A DNA stretch of 5,753 bases from Oscillospiraceae bacterium (GTDB taxonomy: Bacteria; Bacillota; Clostridia; Oscillospirales; Oscillospiraceae): positions 1-5,753 of the forward strand of contig JAISTA010000142.1 of assembly GCA_031272845.1 (NCBI GenBank), written 5' to 3'. Every line of letters begins with the position of its first letter. Position 1 is the first letter of the stretch. The notes under the pieces are model-generated. The model did not search any database and was not told the DNA's origin. It saw only the letters and a list, made by a program, of their open reading frames with translations. Below are positions 1 through 5,208 of the stretch, one piece after another. The translations under genes and the position numbers were made by a program.

Positions 1-986
1 TCAGCGAAAAAGCCTGTATCTGTATGCCGTATCACGTCAAGCTTGACGAGCTTGAAGAGGACAGGCTCGGCAAATCCGCTCAGGGCTCGACGCGGCGCGG
101 TATCGCCCCGGCCTATGCCGACAAATACCTCAGAAAATCCGTGCGAATCGGAGACCTGCTGGACTTTAACACACTTGCCGGCAAGCTTGAGCCGATCGTT
201 TCGCGCGTTAACGTCACAATGAAAGGCTACGGCGCGGAGCCGGTTAAGCTTTCTGACAGTCTCGGTTGGCTTATTGACTACGGCACAAAGCTTGCGCCGT
301 TTATCGCGAACTGCGAGGATTATCTGGACGACGCGATAAAATCCGGCAAGAACGTGATGTTTGAGGCGCAGCTCGGGACGCTTCGCGACATAGACTTCGG
401 CATTTACCCTTACACGACCTCCTCAACCGCGCTTGCGGCGTTTGCTCCGATTGGCGCGGGCGTTCCGGGCGCAAGGCTCGACAACGTAATCGGAATTATG
501 AAGGCGTACTCCTCGTCTGTCGGCGGCGGACCGTTCACGGTCGAGCTTGAGGGCAGCGTGGCGGAAGCGCTTCGCGCGGCAGGCGGCGAATACGGAGCCG
601 CAACGGGCAGACCGCGGCGCGTCGGCGCGTTTGACGCTGTTGCCTCGCGCTTCGGCGCAAAAATGCAGGGAGCGGACGCGATTGCCCTGACAAAGCTCGA
701 CGTGCTGTATTATCTGGACAAAATCCCTGTCTGCACAGCCTATGAGGTCGGCGGCGAGCGGATTTACGACTTTCCCGTCGGCGACAAGCTTGAGGCGGCG
801 GCGCCTGTTTACGAATATCTGCCGGGCTTCGGCGTTTCGTCGATTGACGAGCTGACACGCTGCCGCAAATTTTCAGACCTGCCGGAAAACGCGCAGAAAT
901 ACGTGCTGTTCATTGAAAAACAGGTCGGCGTGCCGATAAAATATGTGTCCGTCGGCGCGCAAAGAGAACAGATAATCGTCAGGTGA
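1..986 (+). CDS. purA: Adenylosuccinate synthetase, C-terminal ~327 residues (5' end outside window)
   Basis: PurA joins aspartate to IMP using GTP, the first step from IMP to AMP, in the cytoplasm. The reading frame is open from position 3 and the residues before the first ATG (position 24) already match PurA, so that ATG is internal and the gene begins upstream. The family is usually about 425-430 residues, so roughly 100 N-terminal residues, including the GDEGKG P-loop, are missing. Visible hallmarks in order are PYHVKLDELEE, the RRGIAPAYADK segment, DIDFGIYPYTTSS, TGRPRRVGAFD, ALTKLDVL (guanine-binding TKxD) and the C-terminal VGAQREQIIV. The usual FEGAQGTLLD stretch reads FEAQLGTLRD here. 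I recall this form from other Clostridia, so it probably marks a divergent clade rather than damage. The stop is TGA at 984-986. No clear terminator follows before the palindromic element. Confidence 0.95.
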   Translation, partial: SEKACICMPYHVKLDELEEDRLGKSAQGSTRRGIAPAYADKYLRKSVRIGDLLDFNTLAGKLEPIVSRVNVTMKGYGAEPVKLSDSLGWLIDYGTKLAPFIANCEDYLDDAIKSGKNVMFEAQLGTLRDIDFGIYPYTTSSTALAAFAPIGAGVPGARLDNVIGIMKAYSSSVGGGPFTVELEGSVAEALRAAGGEYGAATGRPRRVGAFDAVASRFGAKMQGADAIALTKLDVLYYLDKIPVCTAYEVGGERIYDFPVGDKLEAAAPVYEYLPGFGVSSIDELTRCRKFSDLPENAQKYVLFIEKQVGVPIKYVSVGAQREQIIVR

Positions 987-1015
987 ACATAAAAATCCGA
1001 TAACTATTCTTTAGT

Positions 1016-1190
1016 TTATATTGGGGGCGCAGACACTACCCGTTCAAAGCCGGTTTCAAGCAAATTTTGGCGCTTTTCGGCTCGTCGTCCTTGGAGGGCG
1101 TCAGCCCGCCTGCGTCCTCCTCACCGAAAATCACTCAAAATTTTTCTTGAAACCGGCTATTTCAGAGTAGCGTCTACACCCCCTAGATAA
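1016..1190. repeat. Long imperfect palindrome with G5/C5 ends, MITE-like element
   Basis: The left arm (about 1016-1080) and right arm (about 1124-1190) are inverted copies. The outer ends match as GGGGG.G.AGAC.CTAC (1023-1039 against the complement of 1167-1183). A perfect 13-base core, AGCCGGTTTCAAG at 1048-1060, is matched by its complement at 1146-1158. The inner end TTTTCGG (1074-1080) is matched by CCGAAAA (1124-1130). The centre holds its own GC-rich hairpin, GGAGG (1093-1097) with CCTCC (1116-1120). Counted from G5 to C5 the unit is 161 bp. It has no ORF and fills the gap between purA and the ferredoxin-like gene. This shape fits a non-autonomous transposable element (MITE) or a large structured RNA. 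No convincing target-site duplication is visible, though TA lies just outside the right C5 (1184-1185) and two bases before the left G5 (1019-1020). The inverted repeat is certain; the mobile origin is inference. Confidence 0.75.
1093..1120. other. Apical GC-rich hairpin at the centre of the palindrome
   Basis: GGAGG at 1093-1097 can pair with CCTCC at 1116-1120, continuing inward with a G-T wobble and C-G/G-C pairs. An alternative inner fold pairs GGCG (1097-1100) with CGCC (1107-1110) around a six-base loop. The two folds compete. The hairpin sits at the tip of the larger inverted repeat, so a transcript would form one long arm with this cap. Confidence 0.45.
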
Positions 1191-1192
1191 GT

Positions 1193-1212
1193 ATTCAGGC
1201 CAAAGCCTGTAT
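1193..1212 (+). promoter_or_regulatory. Short hairpin in the leader of the ferredoxin-like gene
   Basis: CAGGC (1196-1200) and GCCTG (1205-1209) form a perfect 5-bp stem around the tetraloop CAAA. After one mismatch there are two further A-T pairs. The hairpin lies just outside the palindromic element and a few bases before the GGAGAG ribosome-binding site (1216-1221), so it could affect translation or mRNA stability. No run of T follows, so it does not look like a terminator. A regulatory role is a guess. Confidence 0.3.
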
Positions 1213-1232
1213 CCTGGAGAGAACAACAGTTA

Positions 1233-1667
1233 ATGAAAAGAGTTTATGTAAATGAAAACCGCTGTCTCGGCTGTCATTTGTGCGAGTATTACTGCGCCTT
1301 TGCGGCAACGGGACAGCCGGATATGTCCCGCGCGCTAAAGGGCAAGAAAATCCGCCCGCGCATACATATCGAAGAGGTTCCGAACAGCGATATAACCTTT
1401 GCGGTCTCCTGCCGGCACTGTGTTGAACCGCTTTGCGTCAAGGGCTGCATTTCCGGCGCGCTGACAAAGACAGACGGTGTTATTTCCGTCGATAAAGACA
1501 AGTGCGTTTCGTGCTACACCTGCGTTTTGTCCTGTCCCTACGGCTGCCTTGTGCAGTCGGAGAGCGGCGTTGTGGACAAGTGTCAGCTGTGCCTGCAGAC
1601 GGCCGAGGGCAGCCCCCGCTGCGTTGACGGCTGTATAAACGCCGCGATCATCTACGAGGAGAGGTAA
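1233..1667 (+). CDS. Four-cluster [4Fe-4S] ferredoxin-like electron-transfer protein
   Basis: This 144-residue soluble iron-sulfur protein resembles the HycB/HydN/CooF-type electron carriers. Sixteen cysteines fall into four sets: C11/14/17/21 (CxxCxxCxxxC), C60/63/68/72 (CxxCxxxxCxxxC), C91/94/97/101 (CxxCxxCxxxCP) and C117/120/130/134. One extra cysteine, C105, lies outside the sets. This is the pattern expected for four [4Fe-4S] clusters forming an electron wire. No signal peptide or membrane segment is seen. The ATG at 1233 is preceded by GGAGAG (1216-1221) at a somewhat long 11-base spacing, and the first cluster motif starts at residue 11, which supports this start. The stop lies 4 bases before the FAD oxidoreductase gene, so the two are co-transcribed. 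In split glutamate synthases of archaea and Clostridia such a protein passes electrons from the flavoprotein to the FMN synthase subunit. That partner assignment is inference from neighbours. Confidence 0.88.
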   Translation: MKRVYVNENRCLGCHLCEYYCAFAATGQPDMSRALKGKKIRPRIHIEEVPNSDITFAVSCRHCVEPLCVKGCISGALTKTDGVISVDKDKCVSCYTCVLSCPYGCLVQSESGVVDKCQLCLQTAEGSPRCVDGCINAAIIYEER

Positions 1668-1671
1668 GCCA

Positions 1672-2943
1672 ATGCCGCATTTCGTGATTATCGGAAACTC
1701 TGCCGCCGCAGTCGGCGCAATCGAGGGCTTCCGCAGAATTGACAGTGACAGCAAAATCACCCTGATTTCAGACGAGCCGCACCATACCTACGGCCGCCCG
1801 CTGATTTCCTACCTGCTTCTTGGTAAAACAGACCGCGAGAGAATGCTGTACCGCCCCTCCGATTTCTACGAGAAAAACGGAGTAGACGCAAGGCTCGGCG
1901 TTAAGGCGATGAAAATCGATGCGAAAAAAAAGACGGTCACGCTCGATTCCGGCGAGATTGTTTCTTATGACAAGCTGCTGTACGGCGCGGGCTCTTCTCC
2001 CTTTGTGCCTCCGATGGACGGGCTGGACTCCGTAAAGCGCAGGTACACCTTCCAGACGCTTGACTCCGCTCTGGCGCTTGGCGAAGCTCTCACGGAGCTT
2101 GGCGGCAAGACGCGTGTGCTCATAATCGGCGCGGGTCTCATCGGACTTAAATGCGCCGAGGGTATCCGCGAAAAATGCGCGTCAATAACGTTTGTTGACC
2201 TTGCTGACAGGGTACTGCCGTCTATACTCGACGAGCAGGCGTCCGACATTATAAAGTCCGCCTGTGAAGACGCGGGACTGTCGTTTCATCTGGGCACAAG
2301 CGTCGCGAAATTCACGGAAAGCACGGCGGCGCTTGCAACAGGCGAAAGCCTTGAGTTTGACGTGCTGGTGCTTGCCGTCGGCGTTCGGCCGAACACCGCG
2401 CTTCTCGCGGACGCGGGCGTTACTGTAGCGCGCGGCGTTGTGATAGACGAATTTTCACGCACTTCCGACCCTGATATATACGCGGCGGGCGACTGCTGCG
2501 AGCAAAAGGACGTTGTTACGGGTCAGAGCCGCATTATGGCGGTCTTGCCGAACGCGTATATGCAGGGCGAGGCGGCCGGGCTTAACGCGGCGGGCGCTCC
2601 CGTGCAGTTTGATAAGGCGTTTCCGCTGAACGCGATAGGCTTTTTCGGAAAGCACGTGCTCTCCGCAGGATTTTATGACGGCGAGGAAATCGCCATAATT
2701 GAGGGAAACAACTACAAGAAGTTTTTTGTCAAGGATAACCGGCTTCGCGGCTTTATCTTAATCGGGAGCAAGCACCCCGAGGACGGGGAAATTCCCGCGT
2801 ATGAACGCGCCGGGATTATTACGGATCTTATACGGCGGGCAACGGATCTTCAAACGGTCGATTTCACACTGTTAACACAGCACCCGGCTCTCGCGGCCTT
2901 CGGACAAAACGTGCGCCGCGAATACCTTGGGGAGGAGCACTGA
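1672..2943 (+). CDS. FAD/NAD(P)-dependent oxidoreductase of the split glutamate synthase type
   Basis: This 423-residue flavoprotein belongs to the pyridine nucleotide-disulfide oxidoreductase superfamily and resembles the NirB/rubredoxin-reductase branch. In order it shows an N-terminal FAD-binding strand-turn with a GxSAAA-type motif (G8-G15), the YGRPLISYLL segment (40-49) usual for this branch, a NAD(P)-binding GAGLIG motif (153-158), and the second FAD motif DIYAAGDC (268-275). A C-terminal domain of about 110 residues follows. There is no redox-active CxxxxC pair in the FAD domain, so it is not a classical disulfide reductase. The likely role is to take electrons from NAD(P)H and hand them to the [4Fe-4S] protein encoded just upstream. 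The start at 1672 has a good AGGAGAGG Shine-Dalgarno (1657-1664) inside the end of the previous gene. The stop overlaps the next start by one base (TGATG), a sign of translational coupling. Confidence 0.88.
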   Translation: MPHFVIIGNSAAAVGAIEGFRRIDSDSKITLISDEPHHTYGRPLISYLLLGKTDRERMLYRPSDFYEKNGVDARLGVKAMKIDAKKKTVTLDSGEIVSYDKLLYGAGSSPFVPPMDGLDSVKRRYTFQTLDSALALGEALTELGGKTRVLIIGAGLIGLKCAEGIREKCASITFVDLADRVLPSILDEQASDIIKSACEDAGLSFHLGTSVAKFTESTAALATGESLEFDVLVLAVGVRPNTALLADAGVTVARGVVIDEFSRTSDPDIYAAGDCCEQKDVVTGQSRIMAVLPNAYMQGEAAGLNAAGAPVQFDKAFPLNAIGFFGKHVLSAGFYDGEEIAIIEGNNYKKFFVKDNRLRGFILIGSKHPEDGEIPAYERAGIITDLIRRATDLQTVDFTLLTQHPALAAFGQNVRREYLGEEH

Positions 2944-3671
2944 TGTCTGAAACACTCTCGGCAAAGCATCTCGGTTTTTACGCACTGAATGAAAGGGTGC
3001 GTGAGCTCACGGGCGAAATAATTATAGATAACGCCTATGGCGAGCGGTTTATTGCGGCCTCCGCAACGGCGGACAAGACGCTTGTCATAAACGGCACTCC
3101 GGGCAACGCTCTGGGCTGCTATATGGACGGCGCGCGCATTACCGTAAACGGAAACGCGCAGGACGCTGTCGGCGACACGATGAACGACGGCGAGATTGTC
3201 ATCCACGGCCACGCGGGAGACGCGCTGGGGTACGCTATGCGCGGCGGCGTTATTTACGTGCGCGAGGGCTCCGGTTACCGCACGGGAATACACATGAAGC
3301 AGTATCGCGACAAGCGTCCGGTTATCGTCGTCGGCGGCGGAACAGGCTCCTTTCTCGGCGAATATATGGCGGGCGGCCTGATAATCGTACTGAACAAAAA
3401 CTCCGGCGGTCGCGCCGAGGTCGGCCGCTTTACGGGCACCGGAATGCACGGCGGGGCTATATATATCCGCTCAGGCGAGCCCCCGGAGGATGTGCCCAAG
3501 CAGGTTCTCTGCCGCAAGGCTGAGGACGCGGACAAGGTCGCGATTTCGGAATACGTAAAGCGCTATGCCGCGCTTTTCGGCGGCGACATAAACGAGCTGC
3601 TCGGCGCGGATTATTGGGTGCTTACGGCTAACAGCGCGAATCCGTACAAGCAGATGTATACAGACAACTAA
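2943..3671 (+). CDS. Stand-alone GXGXG (GltB domain 3) protein, glutamate synthase-like
   Basis: This 242-residue protein is the C-terminal right-handed beta-helix domain of glutamate synthase large subunit, encoded as a separate gene. The repeated G-x2-G-x3-G pattern is clear: G51/G54/G58/G63, then G70/G77/G83, then G89/G92/G96/G101. A further glycine-rich stretch (VVGGGTGSFLGEYMAGG) and a last coil (GTGMHGGAIYIRSGE) follow. In full-length GltB this domain is structural and packs against the amidotransferase and FMN domains; the same fold occurs in formylmethanofuran dehydrogenase subunit C. Translation is coupled to the flavoprotein gene by a TGATG overlap, with a strong GGGGAGGAG ribosome-binding site at 2929-2937. 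The C-terminal tail of about 60 residues (ISEYVKRYAALF onward) is a usual extension of the split form. Without the catalytic GltB domains nearby, its exact partner cannot be told from the window. Confidence 0.88.
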   Translation: MSETLSAKHLGFYALNERVRELTGEIIIDNAYGERFIAASATADKTLVINGTPGNALGCYMDGARITVNGNAQDAVGDTMNDGEIVIHGHAGDALGYAMRGGVIYVREGSGYRTGIHMKQYRDKRPVIVVGGGTGSFLGEYMAGGLIIVLNKNSGGRAEVGRFTGTGMHGGAIYIRSGEPPEDVPKQVLCRKAEDADKVAISEYVKRYAALFGGDINELLGADYWVLTANSANPYKQMYTDN

Positions 3672-3680
3672 AGCATTGCG

Positions 3681-3730
3681 GCGAAAGCCGTGTCTTTCGG
3701 TAAAAAATACGGCGCGAAAAGCCGTTTTGG
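3681..3730 (+). promoter_or_regulatory. Two look-alike hairpins in the leader of the glutamine synthetase-like gene
   Basis: The gap between the GXGXG gene and the next ATG holds a perfect 6-bp stem, CGAAAG (3682-3687) with CTTTCG (3694-3699), around a six-base loop. About 17 bases later a weaker copy with related sequence (CGAAAAGCCGTTTTGG, 3715-3730) can pair AAAA with TTTT. Its 3' side touches the GGAG ribosome-binding site at 3729-3732. The two units share the order CGAAA(A)GCCGT...TTT..GG. A translational or ANTAR-linked regulatory role is possible, but the loop does not fit the known ANTAR target rule. Confidence 0.35.
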
Positions 3731-3732
3731 AG
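3729..3732 (+). promoter_or_regulatory. Ribosome-binding site that fixes the start at 3741
   Basis: GGAG lies 8 bases before the ATG at 3741. The in-frame GTG at 3690 has no comparable site, and the 17 residues it would add (basic, glycine-rich) match no part of the glutamine synthetase family. The ATG gives an N-terminus that aligns directly with bacterial GlnA. Confidence 0.7.
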
Positions 3733-3740
3733 CTGGTAAA

Positions 3741-4589
3741 ATGACAAAAGCGGAAGAAATCATCCGTTTTGTAACGGATCAGGAGAGCGACGTTAAGTTT
3801 ATCCGTCTCGCGTTTACTGACGCTGACGGCGTTGTTAAGAATGTGTCGATACCGCCTAAGCAGTTTGAGGCGGCGGTGACCAAGGGCATACGCGTTTCGG
3901 CGCAGGCCCTTGCCGACTGCCCGCCCGAAACGAAGGAGCTTTACCTGTATCCCGACTGCGACACGCTGGCAACGCTTCCGTGGCGGCCGTCACACGGCAG
4001 GGTTCTTCGCATGTTTGCCGCTCTGCGCGAGGAAAACGGCGCGGTTTCGGAATATGACACGCGCGCTATACTCGCCGAATCGGAGGACGCCTTCGGCGCG
4101 GCGGGTCTTACCGCCGGCGTTTCGGCGGAGGTTGAGTTCCGCCTGTTCAAAACCGATCCTGAGGGGCGCGCAACAGATATTCCGTTTGATTTCGGCACGT
4201 ATCTTGACGTGTATCCCGACGATTTGGGCGAGAACGTGCGGCGGGACATTTGCCTGTACCTACAGACGATGGGAATTGAAACGGAGGCCTCGTATCACGG
4301 CGAAAGGGCCGGGCAAAACTCCATACGCCTGTCCGCCGCCGCTCCGCTTTGCCTTGCGGACAATATCCAGACCTTCAAAACCGCAGTCGGCGCCGTCGCC
4401 GGACAGAACGGGCTTGCCGCGAATTTTTCGGGCAGCGAAAACGCGCTGTACCTGACGCTTGAGGTCAAGAGCGCGGATATGCTTGAGGAGGTTGCCTCCG
4501 CACAGTATGCGGAAAGCCCGGCGGGCAATATCTATACGCTGCTCTCAAAGCTTCTTGACTCGCTTTCCAGCAAATACGGACGCGCTTAG
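3741..4589 (+). CDS. Shortened glutamine synthetase-like protein, probably catalytically inactive
   Basis: This is a 282-residue GlnA homologue; working enzymes of this type have about 440. The N-terminal beta-grasp domain is well kept (VKFIRLAFTDADGVVKNVSIP at 18-38, ELYLYPDCDTL at 66-76), followed by the catalytic-domain start (EVEFRLF, 130-136), DLGENVRRDI (161-170) and DNIQTFK (207-213). The FDGSS motif of the beta-grasp domain is replaced by VSAQAL (52-57). The metal-binding stretch HHEVAPGQHE reads YHGERAGQNS (185-194), so two glutamate ligands are lost or shifted. The NGSGMH catalytic loop is absent, as is most of the sequence after it. Only a short tail resembling the DPAANPYLALSVLL segment remains (ESPAGNIYTLLSKLL, 258-272). 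E130 and E132 are kept. It follows the GXGXG gene by 69 bases and sits directly before an ANTAR regulator in the same frame. I infer a sensor or scaffold role rather than glutamine synthesis. A decayed enzyme is the alternative, but the clean frame and intact neighbours argue against it. Confidence 0.85.
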   Translation: MTKAEEIIRFVTDQESDVKFIRLAFTDADGVVKNVSIPPKQFEAAVTKGIRVSAQALADCPPETKELYLYPDCDTLATLPWRPSHGRVLRMFAALREENGAVSEYDTRAILAESEDAFGAAGLTAGVSAEVEFRLFKTDPEGRATDIPFDFGTYLDVYPDDLGENVRRDICLYLQTMGIETEASYHGERAGQNSIRLSAAAPLCLADNIQTFKTAVGAVAGQNGLAANFSGSENALYLTLEVKSADMLEEVASAQYAESPAGNIYTLLSKLLDSLSSKYGRA

Positions 4590-4606
4590 AGCTTGCAGAC
4601 AGCTCT
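4588..4606 (+). promoter_or_regulatory. Hairpin spanning the stop/start junction of the pseudo-GS and ANTAR genes
   Basis: AGAGCT (4588-4593) and AGCTCT (4601-4606) are perfect complements around a seven-base loop, followed by TTTT (4606-4609). The stem includes the last two bases of the TAG stop and the first base of the TTG start of the next gene; the rest of the start codon is in the loop. It could link translation of the ANTAR gene to ribosomes finishing the upstream gene, or act as a weak attenuator. With six pairs it is only modestly stable. Confidence 0.35.
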
Positions 4607-5162
4607 TTTAGTCACAACTTCACAGAGCGCCGCCGATCAGTTCGCCGTAACCCTGCGCCAAATGGACTTTTCGCTGATTTCAAGGGCGCAGTCCGCCGGA
4701 GAGGCGCGGCGCACGCTCGCCGTCTCGGAATTCGACCTGATTGTTGTGTCGGGTCCTCTGCCGGACGAGCCGGGCGACAAGCTCGCTGTGTCCGTGTCGG
4801 AAAACCTGCGCGGTGAGGTTATTTTTATCGTGCCGGAAAGTGATTTTACGCAGGCCGCTGAAAAGCTGGCGCGGTTCGGCGTTATAACTGTCGCAAAGCC
4901 GCTTTCGCGCAGCATGTTTTGGACGGCCGTGACTATGGCGGAGGCCTCCCGCGCGCGGTTTAATATGATGCGGCGCGAGAACGAAAAGCTCCAGCAAAAA
5001 ATTGAGGATATAAAGCTGATCGACCGCGCAAAGTGTATACTTATCGCGCGCATGCGTATGTCTGAGCCGGAGGCGCACAAGTATATTGAAAAGCAGGCGA
5101 TGGATATGCGCACAACGCGGCGCGACATCGCAAACGGAATAATCAGGTCTATGCAAAGTTAA
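4593..5162 (+). CDS. ANTAR-domain RNA-binding regulator with degenerate receiver domain
   Basis: This 189-residue protein has a receiver-like domain (about 1-115), a coiled-coil linker (about 119-142) and a C-terminal three-helix ANTAR domain (about 128-189). The ANTAR core DRAKCILIARMRMSEPEAHKYI and the following KQAMDMRTTRRDIANGII match the family, which binds paired RNA hairpins and prevents transcription termination. The receiver is atypical. The phospho-acceptor aspartate is S53 (IVVSGPLPDE), the acidic pair near the N-terminus is T8/T9, and the switch Thr/Ser is lost, while K102 (VAKP) is kept. It should therefore not be controlled by ordinary phosphorylation. The start is TTG at 4593, one codon after the previous gene's TAG and in the same frame. 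No clear Shine-Dalgarno precedes it, and the next in-frame ATG would remove the first beta strand. I recall this type from Clostridia near glutamine synthetase genes, so a nitrogen-response role is likely but inferred. Confidence 0.88.
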   Translation: MQTALLVTTSQSAADQFAVTLRQMDFSLISRAQSAGEARRTLAVSEFDLIVVSGPLPDEPGDKLAVSVSENLRGEVIFIVPESDFTQAAEKLARFGVITVAKPLSRSMFWTAVTMAEASRARFNMMRRENEKLQQKIEDIKLIDRAKCILIARMRMSEPEAHKYIEKQAMDMRTTRRDIANGIIRSMQS

Positions 5163-5187
5163 AAACAGAGCTTTAAGCTTCTGTTTT
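5162..5187 (+). terminator. Hairpin between the ANTAR gene and carA, possible terminator or attenuator
   Basis: AAAACAGA (5162-5169) pairs with the TCTGTTTT side (to 5187) through a stem with one bulged T (5180), closed by GCT/AGC (5170-5172 with 5176-5178) and a three-base loop. The stem of about 12 pairs begins within the ANTAR stop codon. Its T-run is part of the stem and ACTG follows, so it is not a textbook terminator, and the A-run/T-run could work in either direction. It may separate the nitrogen operon from carA or be a processing signal. An ANTAR protein acting here on its own transcript is possible, but the loop does not match known targets. Confidence 0.45.
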
Positions 5188-5208
5188 ACTGAAAGAAAAG
5201 GGTGCACT

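Noticed and set aside
994..1022. TATATT at 1017-1022 as a -10 element for the operon
   Set aside because: No -35 match lies at the right distance, and the bases belong to the outer edge of the inverted repeat, so it is not supported by itself.
1093..1120. The central hairpin of the palindrome as an ANTAR target, since one fold gives a six-base loop (TCAGCC) with G at position 4
   Set aside because: Loop position 1 is T rather than the required A, there is no matching second hairpin, and a competing fold exists.
1147..1175. A promoter reading out of the right arm of the palindrome (TTGAAA at 1147-1152)
   Set aside because: No acceptable -10 hexamer lies at 16-18 bases; the best candidate (TAGCGT at 1168) is poor in sequence and spacing.
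9..1213. A 12-base direct repeat, AAAGCCTGTATC, at 9-20 and 1202-1213
   Set aside because: About one such match is expected by chance in a window this size, one copy is inside purA coding sequence, and nothing around the copies is shared.
2850..3449. Minus-strand open frames of up to about 200 codons over the oxidoreductase, GXGXG and ANTAR genes
   Set aside because: They mirror strong + strand genes, have no recognisable domains, and reflect codon bias on the coding strand.
3690..3740. GTG at 3690 as the start of the glutamine synthetase-like gene, adding 17 residues
   Set aside because: The added residues match nothing in the family, no ribosome-binding site precedes the GTG, and GGAG at 3729-3732 fits the ATG at 3741.
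3910..4455. A long open frame of about 181 codons in another + frame inside the glutamine synthetase-like gene
   Set aside because: Its translation is arginine/proline-rich low-complexity sequence typical of a shifted GC-rich frame, and the overlapping frame has clear homology.
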